Shown piece by piece: positions 1 to 9,423 of a DNA stretch of 64,000 nt. Positions within the stretch are counted from its first letter, which is position 1, and every line of letters begins with the position of its first letter. Below the pieces are notes generated by a model, which saw only the letters and a list, made by a program, of their open reading frames with translations, was not told the origin of the DNA and did not search any database. The translations under genes were made by a program, and so were the position numbers. Source of the DNA: Thermophagus xiamenensis (GTDB lineage: Bacteria > Bacteroidota > Bacteroidia > Bacteroidales > Marinilabiliaceae); assembly GCF_900112795.1 (NCBI RefSeq), contig NZ_FONA01000011.1, positions 1-64,000 of the forward strand. Direction: 5' to 3'.

Positions 1-103
1 GGCTTTTCCCTCTGTCTAATAGTGTTTTTACTGTATACCACATATCAATTACATACATTATGCCTTTTGTTTATGATTTTCAAAAGGCAAGTTAATAATA
101 AGC

Positions 104-163
104 TTTCCAGAGCTCTCATTTCTTCATTTCGCTTCGCTCATTCATCAATGAGAGCTCTGGAAA
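104..163. repeat. 17-bp perfect inverted repeat, 26-nt loop
   Basis: TTTCCAGAGCTCTCATT at 104-120 is exactly complementary to 147-163. There is no T-run after either arm, so this is not a typical intrinsic terminator. It lies just left of a 24-bp tandem duplication and may be part of an old element end. Confidence 0.75.
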
Positions 164-165
164 AG

Positions 166-211
166 TGGTATACTTTTGATGAATATTGGTGGTATACTTT
201 TGATGAATATT
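166..211. repeat. 24-bp-period tandem duplication
   Basis: The 22-base string starting TGGTATACTTTTGATG occurs at 166-187 and again at 190-211 with no mismatch. Its function is unknown. Confidence 0.8.
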
Positions 212-446
212 AACACCTGCGGCATTACGTTAAAACCTCAATCCGGATTATACCAAAATGTGGCTTCTGACGGAGCCCAATCCTGTTGTTGCAGGAACAC
301 GCTAAGGTCAGCCCTTTTTGATGTCGCAGGCAAATAATTATGGTAGTATGGATAAGTCGGATTCCAATCAATGCCGTAGGTATGACATTCGGTGATGCAA
401 CGAGCAGGTGGGATGTTTGTAGGACTTAATTTCATAATGTTTGTAT

Positions 447-503
447 GGGATTAAAAATTCCTATAAAAGGGCGTTGTGGATTCGGAAATGCACAATGGCA
501 GGG
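447..503 (+). repeat. REP-like twin hairpin, degenerate copy
   Basis: This has the same order of parts as the copy at 911-970: GGGATT-N-AATTCCT, then a spacer ending GGGC, then GTTGTGGATT-N-AATGCACAAT, then GGCAGG. Both stems carry mismatches, so it is a decayed copy. Confidence 0.6.
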
Positions 504-910
504 TGGTGTTGTTATTCTTCAATATACCAAACAATTCCAATTGTCTTTTTTATTTCTAATTTTTGGGGGTTTAGATTTAATGCTTCTTTGCCTTCATACC
601 TACTCCCAACACCAGCAACACGCAAAACATTAAGATTACGGATAAATTCAGTAGATGAACAATAAATTTACAGAATAATTTTGGGGCTTAAAGAGAAAAA
701 TAAGGAAGGCAGGATTTTTTGAGAAAAAGGGATTAATGATTGAGGAAAGTGAAATATTTAACCTTTAGTGTTATAATGCTCTGAAAGTTGTTTACTAAAT
801 GTAGCCTAATTTCACCGAATTGGGGGCCGGTAATTTTTTGATTGAAGAATTTAAAGAGGACATATGGTGAACACGTTTCATTACAATGAAATGAAGGGAT
901 GATGGGGGTT

Positions 911-970
911 GATAGGGATTACAAATCCCTAAAAAAGAGCGTTGTGGATTGCAAATCCACAACGGCAGGC
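911..970 (+). repeat. REP-like twin hairpin, intact copy
   Basis: Two perfect hairpins follow each other: AGGGATT (914-920) with AATCCCT (924-930), and GTTGTGGATT (941-950) with AATCCACAAC (954-963). Both have 3-nt loops and are followed by GGCAGG. The layout resembles dispersed palindromic repeats seen in many Bacteroidetes genomes. No REP-associated transposase is in the window. Confidence 0.7.
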
Positions 971-989
971 AGAATTCATTAACATATTT

Positions 990-1391
990 CTATTCGGGGA
1001 AGCGTTTAAAACTCTTTATATCGTCCAGAGCATCATCCCAGCAAGCTTTACTTGCGGTGAAGATATGAGCATCAGGACGTTTTTCTAATTTGGTATCTAA
1101 ACAACCTGCCGGAACGACTATGAGTTTACCGTCCATTTGGACATTGGGAAGCGCTGAACCACAATTGGCACAGAAGGCTTTCACATGCTTACTTTCCGGT
1201 GGTTGAAATATTCTAATTTCAGTTTCGGTTTTTGTCCATTCTAATTTAGCAGTTGAGGAAAACAAATTGGCAGCATGAGCAGACCCAGTGTCTTTCCTGC
1301 AATAATTGCAATGACATAAATAGAAACTCTCAAAGTCACCTGTAACTTTAAATTTAATTCCCTGGCACAAACAAGAACCCAAGTATTCCAT
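990..1391 (-). CDS. GFA / CENP-V family zinc-binding protein
   Basis: This is a 133-aa protein of the GFA fold (named after glutathione-dependent formaldehyde-activating enzyme). The zinc-binding cysteines are all visible: C7-x-C9, C26-x-C28-x2-C31, C74-x2-C77, and C97 in VPAGCLDT. The length is normal for a single-domain member. There is no signal peptide, so it is cytosolic. Most bacterial members have no proven substrate, and formaldehyde detoxification should not be assumed from family membership. It is transcribed alone, upstream of the GH13 gene's terminator and on the same strand. Confidence 0.85.
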   Translation of the reverse strand: MEYLGSCLCQGIKFKVTGDFESFYLCHCNYCRKDTGSAHAANLFSSTAKLEWTKTETEIRIFQPPESKHVKAFCANCGSALPNVQMDGKLIVVPAGCLDTKLEKRPDAHIFTASKACWDDALDDIKSFKRFPE

Positions 1392-1533
1392 ATTTTACTT
1401 TTTTATTCTCTTATGATGTTTAAAGTTAAAAAAAACAATCCGGCAGCAATGGTGAAAACGAATAAATCAAAAAAAATATGGATGGCCGGATTAATTGGGT
1501 GTAATTCGTTGAATGAGCCATTTTTACAAAAAA

Positions 1534-1566
1534 GGGAATCCGAAAAGTTAATCTTTTTGGATTCCC
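1534..1566 (-). terminator. Intrinsic terminator after the GH13 lipoprotein gene
   Basis: Read on the minus strand, the arms GGGAATCC and GGATTCCC are extended by a paired A/T-rich segment and followed directly by TTTTTTG. It lies about 50 nt past the stop of the GH13 gene and closes the maltodextrin operon. Confidence 0.8.
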
Positions 1567-1613
1567 CGGTAACAATTTTATTTTTTTGTGTTCAGGCGAA
1601 CTGAGCAATCCGG

Positions 1614-2993
1614 TTATTTCCGGATATATATTTTAAAATCCCAAGGTTGAAGAAGGATGCCTTTTGCCGGCCATTCCATCTGCCCGTTAGAAAATATTTC
1701 TGTGAATACCCCTTTCGGACCATTCTCGGCAAAGAGGCTAACCGATTTATCGGAAAGATTGAAGACGGCAATGACAAGGTTGTTTTCTTTTTCACGCACG
1801 AAAGCAAAAATGTTTTCGGGTGCATTGGTGGTGATGATCTGTAAATCGCCACCGGCGGTTCCGTTCCACAGTGCCGGATTCTCTTTTTTCAGTTTGATTA
1901 AGGTTTGGTAGAAAGGGGTCATATCCGATTCTTTCCACTCTATGGTATCTTTATCGAAGAATCGCAGACGTTTATCCATCCCCACTTCCTGTCCCGAATA
2001 GATAAGGGGCATTCCTTCAACGGTGAATGTGAGTGCCGCCATTGTTTTGAGGGCGTTGCCTAACCGTTCGGGGGCAGTGCCGTTCCAGCTGTTCTCGTCA
2101 TGGTTTGAGGTAAACTGCATTGGCCAGCTTCCTTTGGGGTAAAGCGTGTCGGTTTTTTGGAAGTATGCGGCCACATCGAGGGCATTTTTATCGCCTTTGG
2201 CCACGTCATTCATGATGTGATGGAGCTCCCATCCATAATTTGCATTAAATGCATTGTCGAGCAGGCTTATTTCAGCTTCGTCTTCGGCCAGCATCCATAC
2301 GGGTTTTATGGAATCAAGGGCAGCACGTGCCGACTCCCAGAAGTCGACGGGTACCATTCCGGCCACATCACAGCGGAAACCGTCGATGTCGGCCTCCCGT
2401 ACCCAATAGGTCATGGCATCAATCATTGCCTCCCGCAGGTTGGGATTGCTGTAGTCGAGGTCTGCCACATCGGTCCAGTCCTCTACGGGTGGAATAATAT
2501 CGCCTTCTTCATTTTTGGAATACCAATCAGGATGTTGGTTAATCCAGGGATGATCCCATGCGGTGTGGTTGGCTACCCAGTCAAGAATTATTTTCATATC
2601 CATCTCATGGGCTTTTTGTACGAGGGCTTTGAAATCTTCCAGGGTTCCATATTCCGGGTTGATGCCTTTGTAATCCTTTATGGAATAATAGGACCCCAAC
2701 GAACCTTTACGGTTTTTTTCGCCTATGGGATATATGGGCATGAGCCACAGAATATCGACACCCAGCTCTTTGAGGCGCGGCAGATGTTGGGCAAAGGCAT
2801 TAAAAGTACCTTCGGGGGTATATTGACGAATATTCACCTCGTATATTACGGCGTCTTTGCTCCATTCGGGGACCGGGGTGTTACTGACTTTAAGTTTTCG
2901 GGAAGCCTGCTCTTGAGATTGTTGTCGGCTCTGACACGCTGAAAAAAGTACTAAAATCGACGAAATTAGTACAAAAGGCTTAATCTGTTTCAT
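1614..2993 (-). CDS. GH13 alpha-amylase-type lipoprotein
   Basis: This 459-aa glycoside hydrolase is predicted to cleave alpha-1,4-glucans or maltodextrins. A lipoprotein signal ends in LVLFSAC, with lipidated C20, so it is membrane-anchored. The GH13 barrel starts near residue 45. The catalytic set is complete: nucleophile D209 in GFRCD, general acid E237 in MLAED, and D299 in TSNHDEN. A short beta domain follows. It is the last gene of the minus-strand operon, about 200 nt after the neopullulanase, and probably trims oligosaccharides in the periplasm or at the membrane. The exact activity (amylase, maltogenic or glucan hydrolase) cannot be told from sequence. Confidence 0.9.
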   Translation of the reverse strand: MKQIKPFVLISSILVLFSACQSRQQSQEQASRKLKVSNTPVPEWSKDAVIYEVNIRQYTPEGTFNAFAQHLPRLKELGVDILWLMPIYPIGEKNRKGSLGSYYSIKDYKGINPEYGTLEDFKALVQKAHEMDMKIILDWVANHTAWDHPWINQHPDWYSKNEEGDIIPPVEDWTDVADLDYSNPNLREAMIDAMTYWVREADIDGFRCDVAGMVPVDFWESARAALDSIKPVWMLAEDEAEISLLDNAFNANYGWELHHIMNDVAKGDKNALDVAAYFQKTDTLYPKGSWPMQFTSNHDENSWNGTAPERLGNALKTMAALTFTVEGMPLIYSGQEVGMDKRLRFFDKDTIEWKESDMTPFYQTLIKLKKENPALWNGTAGGDLQIITTNAPENIFAFVREKENNLVIAVFNLSDKSVSLFAENGPKGVFTEIFSNGQMEWPAKGILLQPWDFKIYIRK

Positions 2994-3054
2994 GGTCGTT
3001 TTCAGTGGTTAAAATTGTTGGACATACAGACTTAGGTCCGTGCAATTTACTTAA

Positions 3055-3084
3055 TTTCCCCTACACCCGAAGGTGAAGGGGAAA
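3055..3084. repeat. Intercistronic hairpin between two GH13 genes
   Basis: TTTCCCCT (3055-3062) pairs with AGGGGAAA (3077-3084). Inside it, CACC pairs with GGTG around a CGAA loop, with one A-A mismatch. There is no T-run on either side, so it looks more like an RNA stability or processing hairpin within the operon than a terminator. Confidence 0.65.
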
Positions 3085-3193
3085 GAAATTATAAAGGGAT
3101 TTTTTCAAACCCGGATTTAAAAATCACTGGTTTGGAAACTTGGGTTTCAAAGAGGCAGATTATGGCAAATGCTGCCTTATCGATGGATTTTGG

Positions 3194-5059
3194 TTAGTTT
3201 AGTTCAATTATTCTGGCCGATTTGGCTTCGATGTCGAAGCTGTCGAGTGTATCAAGTGTTTGACCGGATAATATGTCTTTCCCTTTAGAGTATCGGTTTA
3301 AAATTTCGGCAAACCGGTCTCCGGAAATAGTTCTTTTTTCGTCTTCAGAGTTGTTAAGAATCACCATAACGGCTTCGCCATCAAGATATCGGAAATAAAC
3401 ATAAACGTTGTTTTCGGGGATGAAATGAAGCGTTTTGCCGTGGTGAATGGGTTTACTGTATTTTCTGAAATTCAGGATTTTGGTGAGATAATTTACCATT
3501 TCGTTTTGTTGGTTCGTTCTGCCGGCAGGGGTGAAGGCGTTGGTCGAGTCGCCGGGCCATCCACCGGGGAAATCCTGCCGGATATTGGCATGGCCTTCAT
3601 ATCCGTTTCCGGACATTAAGATTTCGGTTCCATAGTACCATTGCGGTATTCCTCTGACGGTGGCGACGAAAGCTGTTGCCATCTTCAATTTACGAATATC
3701 GTTATTCAAAATGGTAAAAATACGGCCTACGTCGTGATTTTCAGGAAAAACCAGCATGTTGTTTACGTCGGGATAGAGATGGTCGTCGGCCAACACATTG
3801 TAGAGGCGCATTAATCCATCCATCCAACCACCACCTTTTTCGTTAAATGCTTTATGCATGGCATCCATAAGTGGGAAATCCATGATGGTTTTAAGGTGGG
3901 AATTAAAGCCATCGGCATTGGGAAAATCTTTCTGCCAATAACAAAGTTTAGAAGGGTCACCAATCCAGGCTTCACCAACGATGTTGAAGTTGGGATATTC
4001 CAGGTTGATGCGTTTGTTCCATTCTGCCATTGCGTATTTGTCGGGATATGGGTATGTATCCTGACGAATACCCTGTAATCCGGCATACTCAATCCACCAA
4101 ATACTGTTTTGTATGAGGTAGTTTCGCAGAAGTTCGTTGCGTAGATTCAGGTCAGGCATGGAACTGTCGAACCATCCTTCAGTAGCCAGTTTTAGGTCGG
4201 CTTTGGATGCGTTGGGATCAGAGATTGTGGAAAGACGGTAATTGGAACGGATGAAATGGCCGTAATTGATCCAGTCGTCGGTGGGCAGGTCATTCATCCA
4301 CCAATGGTTGCTGCCACAGTGATTGAATATCATGTCTTTAATCACTTTAAGCCCTTTTTTATTGGCGATTTCTACGAGCTTTTTATAATCCTCATTTGAC
4401 CCGAAACGTGGATCTATTTTGTAGTAGTCGGTTGTGGCATAACCGTGGTAAGAAGATTCGGGCATGTTGTTTTCCAGCACGGGGTTAAGCCATATGGCGG
4501 TAAATCCCATATCAACAATGTAGTCGAGATGTTGGATGATGCCCTCCAGGTCTCCGCCGTGGCGGCCATAAGGGGCATCGCGGTCAGCCTTTTCGAGCAT
4601 TCCCGGCACGTCATCGTTCGAGGGGTTACCGTTGGCAAAACGGTCGGGCATAATCAGATAAATGGCATCCGAACTGTTAAAGCCTTCACGGCAGGCTGAG
4701 CCTTCGCGCCGCTGCAGCAGTTCAAAAGACATGGTTTTCTTAGTCCTTTTTCCATCCTTAAACTCTATTTCCACAGTTCCCGGGGCGGCATTGTCATCTA
4801 TCAGTACATCAATGAAAAGATAATTGGGATTTTTGACAGCGGTGATTTTTTGGATGGAAAGCCCCGGATGGTCGATTTCGGGACGCAGTAAACCAATATT
4901 TTCACTATACGCCATCAGCTGCACCACCGGATTCTTAAACCCGATCCACCAGGATGGGGGCTCCAAACGGTCTTTAATTTTTGAAGCAGCGTTGACAGTG
5001 TTAAGAGTTACTGTCAGCGCCAATAATATCCATAAAGAATTAACTTTAATTTTTAGCAT
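3194..5059 (-). CDS. susA: SusA-like neopullulanase / cyclomaltodextrinase (GH13)
   Basis: This 621-aa secreted enzyme hydrolyses maltodextrins and pullulan-type linkages, by analogy with SusA of Bacteroides thetaiotaomicron. It has a signal peptide (residues 1-25), an N-terminal beta-sandwich typical of cyclomaltodextrinases (about 30-120, starting EPPSWWIGF), a GH13 barrel and a C-terminal beta domain. The catalytic residues are D334 (GIRQD), E363 (IVGEAW) and D443 (ENHD). No lipobox is present, so a periplasmic location is expected. Its start overlaps the 3' end of the maltose phosphorylase gene by 14 nt, which indicates translational coupling. Confidence 0.92.
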   Translation of the reverse strand: MLKIKVNSLWILLALTVTLNTVNAASKIKDRLEPPSWWIGFKNPVVQLMAYSENIGLLRPEIDHPGLSIQKITAVKNPNYLFIDVLIDDNAAPGTVEIEFKDGKRTKKTMSFELLQRREGSACREGFNSSDAIYLIMPDRFANGNPSNDDVPGMLEKADRDAPYGRHGGDLEGIIQHLDYIVDMGFTAIWLNPVLENNMPESSYHGYATTDYYKIDPRFGSNEDYKKLVEIANKKGLKVIKDMIFNHCGSNHWWMNDLPTDDWINYGHFIRSNYRLSTISDPNASKADLKLATEGWFDSSMPDLNLRNELLRNYLIQNSIWWIEYAGLQGIRQDTYPYPDKYAMAEWNKRINLEYPNFNIVGEAWIGDPSKLCYWQKDFPNADGFNSHLKTIMDFPLMDAMHKAFNEKGGGWMDGLMRLYNVLADDHLYPDVNNMLVFPENHDVGRIFTILNNDIRKLKMATAFVATVRGIPQWYYGTEILMSGNGYEGHANIRQDFPGGWPGDSTNAFTPAGRTNQQNEMVNYLTKILNFRKYSKPIHHGKTLHFIPENNVYVYFRYLDGEAVMVILNNSEDEKRTISGDRFAEILNRYSKGKDILSGQTLDTLDSFDIEAKSARIIELN

Positions 5060-7379
5060 AATAGTTGTTAATTAAGGGTTTACAAATAGATTTGCCAGCC
5101 GGAATATCGACTTCTTCATTGTATAGCAAAAGTGATGTGCTGCCGGTACCATGACAAGTGATTTCAACTTGTTCTTGATTGACTCTCACTTCCAAATCGT
5201 TCCCTCTGAAACGGATACGGAACGAATACTCATGCCATTGTTCGGGGATGCATGGTGCTAACCGTAATTTACGGTCGTCGTAAACGCGTTTGCCTCCAAA
5301 ACCTTCCACTATCGACATCCAGGTTCCTGCCATGCTGGTGATGTGTAATCCTTCGTGTACCTCACGGTTGTAATCATCCAGGTCGAGACGACTGGTACGA
5401 AGATACAGTTCATAGGCTTTGTCAACGTTGCCGATACGTGCAGCCAGAATACTGTGAACACATGGCGAGAGTGATGATTCGTGAACCGTGCGTGGTTCGT
5501 AAAAAGCAAAATTCCGACGAATGGTTTCTGTGTCGTACTCTTCTTCGAAGAGGTAGATACCTTGTAAAGTATCCGCTTGTTTAATGAAACAGGACCGAAG
5601 GATGCGATCCCATGACCAGTGCTGATTCAGAGGTCGGATGGAAGGACTCAACTCATCGGTAGTGATTTGTTCTTTGTCCATATACCCATCTTGCTGAAGG
5701 AAAATACCTTCTTCCTCGTAATAAGGAAAATAAAGATTGTCGGCCACCGACTTCCACATATTTGTTTCCGTGTTTCTGTCGAGTTTGACCTTTTTGATGA
5801 TTTCTTCCAATCTTTGAGGATTGTTTTTTTCAACGATGTCGATGGCCTCTCTGGCATAGTTGAGACACCATTGTGCTATTTTATTGGTATACCAGTTGTT
5901 GTTAACGTTGTTTTCATATTCGTTGGGGCCGGTAACGCCCAGGATAACAAATTTTTGTTTTTCCTGTGAGTATGTAGCCCGTTGACTCCAGAAACGAGCG
6001 ATGCCAATGAGGACTTCCAACCCGTACTGTTCCAGATATGCATCATCGCCCGTGTGGCGTATGTAATTGTGAATGGCGAAAGCAATGGCACCGTTTCGGT
6101 GAATTTCTTCGAATGTTATTTCCCATTCGTTGTGACACTCTTCACCATTCATGGTTACCATAGGGTAAAGCGCAGCTCCATCGGTGAACCCCAGTTTTTG
6201 AGCGTTTTCGATGGCTTTTCCCAAATGTTTGTACCGGTAAATAAGCAAGTTTTTAACCACTTTTTGCGGTGCTGTCATCAGGAAGAAGGGGATACAGTAT
6301 GCTTCGGTATCCCAGTAGGTACTGCCTCCGTATTTTTCACCGGTAAAACCTTTGGGACCGATGTTTAACCGTTCGTCTTTGCCGGTATATGTTTGGTTAA
6401 GTTGGAAAATATTGAATCGGATACCTTGCTGAGCCGCGACATCTCCCAAAATTTTAATGTCACTGTGTTTCCAAATGTTTTCCCAATGGGCTGCATGTTC
6501 AGTCAAAAGGTTGTCGAAACCGACCTCTGCTGCTTCAGACGCTTGTTTTTTTGCTTGAGATAGCAGTTGTTCCGCGGGGTGATATAAAGAACTGCACACG
6601 CCAACATATTTGTTGACGATGATTTTTTCGCCTTTTTTTGCCTTCAGGGAAATTTGATTACCGGCAAAAGTGGCGTTTTGTATGGGTTGAATATTCGAAG
6701 TTTCTCCGCCAGTAATTATGCTTTTAGCAGCAAATCCGACTCTGAAGTCGAGCTTTTTGGTTTGTGATAAGAGCGATGCTTCAAAAGCTGATGCTTCAGC
6801 AGAGAGTATATTCCAGAATTTTTCATCGTAATTGGCATCTTCGTTTTTGACGTCGCCATCGATAAAGGGGGTTATAATTAAATTGCAATCGTCATTTTCA
6901 GGTGTAACAGAGAATCGGATAGCGCCCACCTCGGGTCGTTCCATACTCAGGAACCGTTCGGTGGTGACCGATACCCTGATGCCATTGTTAAGGGTGGCGG
7001 TGAATTGACGCTGTAATACCCCTTTTTTCATGTCGAGGATGCGGACAAAATTTTCCACTTTCGACACTTTAAATAAATCGAGGGTTTCATCATTAATATT
7101 TACATCGATGCCAATCCAGTTGGGCGAGTTAATAACTTTAGCAAAGTATTCGGGGTAACCGTTTTTCCACCATCCCACACGGGTTTTATCAGGATAATAG
7201 ACACCGGCAATGTAACTGCCTCTAAGTGTCGGACCACTCCAAGCCTCTTCGAAGTTGGCCCTTTGCCCCATTTGGCCGTTTCCCAGACTGAAAATGCTTT
7301 CCGAGGCTGTATGATGCTCAGGATTAAATCCTTCCTCAATAATTTTCCACTCGTCTTTCTTCAAATATTGTCTCATCAT
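5046..7379 (-). CDS. mapA: GH65 maltose phosphorylase
   Basis: This 777-aa cytosolic enzyme splits maltose with phosphate into glucose and beta-glucose-1-phosphate (EC 2.4.1.8). It has an N-terminal super-sandwich domain, a helical linker and an (alpha/alpha)6 barrel. The general acid is E487 in GPNEYE, the number given for the Lactobacillus brevis enzyme. The loop MNGEECHNEWEITFEEIH is typical of maltose phosphorylases, whereas trehalose and kojibiose phosphorylases differ there. No signal peptide is present. Beta-phosphoglucomutase is encoded 58 nt upstream, which fits the beta-anomer product. Two Met codons at the start are both possible. Other alpha-glucobiose phosphorylase specificities cannot be fully excluded. 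Confidence 0.92.
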   Translation of the reverse strand: MMRQYLKKDEWKIIEEGFNPEHHTASESIFSLGNGQMGQRANFEEAWSGPTLRGSYIAGVYYPDKTRVGWWKNGYPEYFAKVINSPNWIGIDVNINDETLDLFKVSKVENFVRILDMKKGVLQRQFTATLNNGIRVSVTTERFLSMERPEVGAIRFSVTPENDDCNLIITPFIDGDVKNEDANYDEKFWNILSAEASAFEASLLSQTKKLDFRVGFAAKSIITGGETSNIQPIQNATFAGNQISLKAKKGEKIIVNKYVGVCSSLYHPAEQLLSQAKKQASEAAEVGFDNLLTEHAAHWENIWKHSDIKILGDVAAQQGIRFNIFQLNQTYTGKDERLNIGPKGFTGEKYGGSTYWDTEAYCIPFFLMTAPQKVVKNLLIYRYKHLGKAIENAQKLGFTDGAALYPMVTMNGEECHNEWEITFEEIHRNGAIAFAIHNYIRHTGDDAYLEQYGLEVLIGIARFWSQRATYSQEKQKFVILGVTGPNEYENNVNNNWYTNKIAQWCLNYAREAIDIVEKNNPQRLEEIIKKVKLDRNTETNMWKSVADNLYFPYYEEEGIFLQQDGYMDKEQITTDELSPSIRPLNQHWSWDRILRSCFIKQADTLQGIYLFEEEYDTETIRRNFAFYEPRTVHESSLSPCVHSILAARIGNVDKAYELYLRTSRLDLDDYNREVHEGLHITSMAGTWMSIVEGFGGKRVYDDRKLRLAPCIPEQWHEYSFRIRFRGNDLEVRVNQEQVEITCHGTGSTSLLLYNEEVDIPAGKSICKPLINNYYAKN

Positions 7380-7437
7380 CTCATTAAAATATTAAAGGTG
7401 ACCTGGCCACATTTAAACTCTTATGTTGCAATAACTT

Positions 7438-8082
7438 TTATAATTGTGATAGTTTGGTAATATTCATCTCATGCAGTCCTGAGACTACCAGATGAGCCTT
7501 ACTCAATGTTTTGGGCGAACCTATGCCGACGCATTTCATACCTCCGCGCAGGGCTGCTTCAACGCCGGCTTCGGCATCTTCGAATACAACGCAATTTGCA
7601 GGGTTGGCATTTAATGCTTCAGCACCTTTTAAAAAGACTTCGGGGTCAGGTTTTGCCGCCGTTACTTTGGTGCCGTCGATGATGGCATCGAACCAGGGGG
7701 TAAGCTCCAGCCGGTCGAGAATGGTCATGGCATTTTTACTGGCCGACCCAAGGGCGATTAATATATCGTTGTTTTTTAGTTCACGGATGAATTTTAATGC
7801 CCCCGGAAGAATTTCTTCGGGTGTCATTTTCAGAATATAGGAACGATAGTTTTCGTTTTTCTTTTGAGCCAATTCTTCTTTTTTCTGTGGTGGAAGAGTT
7901 AACCCTCCAATTTCCAGCAGGATGTCGAGCGACCGCATTCGGCTGACACCTTTGAGGCGTTCATTGTCTTTTTCGGTAAATTCAATACCCAATTCATCGG
8001 CGAGTTCTTTCCAGGCAATGTAGTGGTAACGCGCCGTATCAACAATTACTCCGTCTAAATCAAAAATACACGCTTCTATCAT
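7438..8082 (-). CDS. pgmB: Beta-phosphoglucomutase
   Basis: This 214-aa HAD-superfamily enzyme converts beta-glucose-1-phosphate to glucose-6-phosphate. The DxD motif is at D8/D10 in FDLDGV. The cap-domain signature LKGVSRMRSLDILL is characteristic of beta-PGM, followed by the motif II/III region (GSASKNA) and the metal-binding FEDAEAGVEAA. It sits between the transporter gene (3-nt gap) and maltose phosphorylase, and feeds the phosphorolysis product into glycolysis. Confidence 0.95.
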   Translation of the reverse strand: MIEACIFDLDGVIVDTARYHYIAWKELADELGIEFTEKDNERLKGVSRMRSLDILLEIGGLTLPPQKKEELAQKKNENYRSYILKMTPEEILPGALKFIRELKNNDILIALGSASKNAMTILDRLELTPWFDAIIDGTKVTAAKPDPEVFLKGAEALNANPANCVVFEDAEAGVEAALRGGMKCVGIGSPKTLSKAHLVVSGLHEMNITKLSQL

Positions 8083-8085
8083 CGG

Positions 8086-9423
8086 TTAATCTTCTTTATC
8101 TTCAACAAAATGGACTGAAACAGCGGCAATTATCAGGCTAACTCCGGCAATGACCAATGCATAAATGGCCTGCGAGTTAAACCATACTTTTATAATAGGT
8201 CCGCTAAATACACCGTTTACTATTTGTGGTATGGTGATGAAAAAATTAAATAACCCCATGTAAATGCCCATTTTAGCGGGTGGCAATGCTCCCGAAAGGA
8301 TGGCATAAGGCATGGAAAGGATACTTGCCCAGGCTATCCCTACGCCAATCATTGGCAAGATGAGCATGACAGGGTCGTTGATGAAATAAATGGATATCAA
8401 TCCTGCTGCACCAAAAAGCAGAGAAATGGCATGAGCCGTTTTTCTGCTGGTTTTTTTGGCAATGAAAGGAAGCAGCAAGGCGTAGAGTGCCGCCACTCCG
8501 TTGTAAACACCAAATAAAACACCAACCCAGTTGCCGGCATCGTTATAAGCGGCCGAACTGGTATCGGAAACCGGCAGATTGTATACATGTTGTGCAATGG
8601 CGGGGGTGGTATAAACCCACATTCCGAAGAGGGCGAGCCATGAAAAAAATTGCACCAGCCCCAGTTGCTTCATGGTCTTCGGCATGGCAATGAAATCTTT
8701 GAATATCTGTACAATACCAATCACCTTCTTTCCGGCAGGCTCAAGTTTTTCGGGACCATGAAAGGCTTCCATCTCTTTGGGTGAATACTCCTTGGTTGTA
8801 AAGACGGTCCATAAAATGGTAATGACCAAAACCGCAGCACCTATATAAAATGAGAAGATGACATTGTCGGGGACACTGCCTTCAGGTGCTACTTTTGAGA
8901 CATTCAACCACTCTGCCAAAATGTAGGTTATCCACGAGCCTACCACCGCTCCTATGCCTATGAGTGTCGATTGAACTGCAAAGCCTGCGGTTCGTTGATC
9001 GAGCGGCAACTTGTCGGCCACCAGGGCACGAAACGGTTCCATGGATACGTTGAACGAAGCATCCATAATCATTAACATGCCTGCGCCTACAAACATGGGT
9101 GGAATAATGGCGGCCAGCATTTCGGCATTGGGCATAAAGACCAAAGCCAAAGCGGCGAAAATAGCCCCTGCCAGGAAATAAGGACGTCGGCGGCCCAGCC
9201 TGTTCCAGGTGCGGTCACTGTAGTGCCCGATAATCGGCTGGACAATCATTCCGGTAATAGGCGCTGCCAGCCAAAACCATCCAAGATGTTCGATGTTGGC
9301 ACCAAATGTTTGAAGGATACGACTGGCATTTGCATTTTGAAGCGCAAAGCCAAATTGTATTCCTAAAAAACCAAGACTCATATTCCAAATCTGGGCCCTG
9401 GTTAGCCGTGGTAATTTGTTCAT
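8086..9423 (-). CDS. MFS maltose/maltooligosaccharide transporter
   Basis: This 445-aa, roughly 12-helix inner-membrane transporter resembles the SLC45/GPH-like sugar carriers found in Bacteroidetes maltose loci. Marks include GFALQNANASRI in helix 1 and the loop motif GHYSDRTWNRLGRRRPY between helices 2 and 3. It is the first gene of the minus-strand arm. It would carry maltose or short maltodextrins made in the periplasm into the cytosol for phosphorolysis. Substrate assignment rests on the neighbours. Confidence 0.88.
   Translation of the reverse strand: MNKLPRLTRAQIWNMSLGFLGIQFGFALQNANASRILQTFGANIEHLGWFWLAAPITGMIVQPIIGHYSDRTWNRLGRRRPYFLAGAIFAALALVFMPNAEMLAAIIPPMFVGAGMLMIMDASFNVSMEPFRALVADKLPLDQRTAGFAVQSTLIGIGAVVGSWITYILAEWLNVSKVAPEGSVPDNVIFSFYIGAAVLVITILWTVFTTKEYSPKEMEAFHGPEKLEPAGKKVIGIVQIFKDFIAMPKTMKQLGLVQFFSWLALFGMWVYTTPAIAQHVYNLPVSDTSSAAYNDAGNWVGVLFGVYNGVAALYALLLPFIAKKTSRKTAHAISLLFGAAGLISIYFINDPVMLILPMIGVGIAWASILSMPYAILSGALPPAKMGIYMGLFNFFITIPQIVNGVFSGPIIKVWFNSQAIYALVIAGVSLIIAAVSVHFVEDKED

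Larger units (their letters stand above)
1..989. other. Gene-poor region with repeats at left edge
   Basis: No convincing gene was found here. The stretch holds a 17-bp perfect inverted repeat (104-120 with 147-163), a 24-bp-period tandem duplication (166-211) and two copies of a twin-hairpin repeat (447-503 and 911-970). A 65-codon open frame on the minus strand (238-435) is rich in Trp, Tyr and Pro. It could be the remnant of a gene, but it matches nothing I recognise. The region looks like decayed or repeat-colonised intergenic DNA. Confidence 0.6.

Noticed and set aside
22-213. 63-codon frame at the left edge
   Set aside because: It runs through the inverted repeat and the 24-bp duplication; the repeated WWYTFDEY is produced by the tandem repeat.
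1413-1604. 63-codon frame between the GFA and GH13 genes
   Set aside because: It spans the terminator hairpin of the GH13 gene and has no family signature.
2157-2942. 261-codon open frame on the plus strand inside the GH13 lipoprotein gene
   Set aside because: It lies entirely antisense to a gene with full catalytic motifs, has no domain signature and is rich in residues expected from the reverse complement.
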